Assembly: GCF_030161475.1 (NCBI RefSeq)
Contig: NZ_BSUG01000019.1
Location: 1-42,717, forward strand
Origin: Tetragenococcus halophilus subsp. flandriensis
GTDB lineage: Bacteria; Bacillota; Bacilli; Lactobacillales; Enterococcaceae
DNA: 42,717 nucleotides
Direction of reading: 5' to 3'
Shown here piece after piece: positions 42,605-42,717 of the stretch (position 1 is its first letter; every line of letters begins with the position of its first letter). Under the pieces are notes generated by a model. That model ran no database searches and was not told the DNA's origin. It worked only from the letters and a program-made list of their open reading frames with translations. Both the position numbers and the translations under genes were made by a program.

Positions 42605-42717
42605 TGAAACATTTTAAATTAGCTCTTTATGTTTCACACTATTTTCATTCATAAAAAAATCCTTTATACTGAGCTTGGATGACTTATCCAAGACCAATAC
42701 AAAGGAACTTAATATGG
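42605..42717 (+). promoter_or_regulatory. Structured leader of a gene cut by the window end
   Basis: An 8-bp inverted repeat TGAAACAT/ATGTTTCA (42605-42636) is followed by a nested hairpin. CTTGGAT/ATCCAAG (42674-42692) lies inside TCCTTT/AAAGGA (42660-42706), and AAAGGA is also the ribosome binding site of an ATG at 42714. Hiding of the ribosome binding site is typical for transposase genes of insertion sequences; an ISL3-like element is my guess, from memory only. Confidence 0.35.

Overview
The window looks like chromosome of a low-GC Gram-positive coccus of the order Lactobacillales, family Enterococcaceae. It is AT-rich, has strong AGGAGG-type ribosome binding sites, is packed with PTS sugar-uptake operons, carries a LevR-type sigma-54 activator with a matching -24/-12 promoter, and contains Fst/holin-like type I toxins typical of enterococci. 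The lipoprotein MetQ is extremely acidic (about 66 Asp/Glu against about 18 Lys/Arg), which suggests a salt-adapted relative; Tetragenococcus is my best guess, but this is inference.

Layout. 1-2.9 kb: metNIQ methionine importer. 3.1-9.5 kb: sigma-54 activator, mannose-family PTS EIIA-B-C-D and a SIS-domain deglycase, resembling gfr-type systems for Amadori products (fructoselysine/glucoselysine). 9.8-10.9 kb: two half-size chromate-transporter genes. 11.0 kb: broken 3' end of an alpha-mannosidase gene. 11.4-17.7 kb: PRD regulator, galactitol-type PTS (A, B, C), an FGGY kinase and a class II aldolase. 17.9-20.0 kb: a luciferase-like flavin oxidoreductase, an F420-reductase-like NAD(P) protein and a converging XRE regulator. 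20.1-23.6 kb: a second mannose-family PTS with a UPF0309-like SIS protein, preceded by a palindrome and an attenuator-like hairpin. 23.6-24.0 kb: decayed sequence. 24.1-26.7 kb, minus strand: a divergent Nramp-like transporter and an Ldh2-family dehydrogenase. 27.0-31.5 kb: GlvA-like 6-phospho-alpha-glucosidase, maltose-type EIICB and two converging RpiR regulators. 31.6-34.1 kb: toxin-antitoxin island. 34.1-36.7 kb, minus strand: pyroglutamyl peptidase with the DUF969/DUF979 membrane pair. 36.9-41.2 kb: bglP, 6-phospho-beta-glucosidase and licT behind a RAT/terminator switch. 41.3-42.7 kb: second toxin-antitoxin cluster and the start of an unknown gene.

How it works together. Most genes import and open phosphorylated sugars: Amadori compounds, a polyol or ketose, maltose-type alpha-glucosides, beta-glucosides and one unknown sugar. 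Each uses its own control logic: sigma-54 plus activator, PRD regulator, RpiR, or RNA antitermination. The maltose-type EIICB lacks an EIIA domain and may borrow the one on BglP.

The most unusual part is the toxin-antitoxin content. It comprises MazEF, a RelBE-like pair, a relict of the same antitoxin, an orphan MazE-like protein, two holin-like type I toxins with antisense RNA genes, and a DinJ-YafQ pair whose toxin seems to have lost its start codon. The two type I loci are diverged duplicates: each is followed by the 3' end of a pcp gene, intact at 34 kb and decayed at 41.9 kb. The first locus looks like a deletion derivative (about 108 nt) that fuses the toxin frame to the antisense RNA gene.
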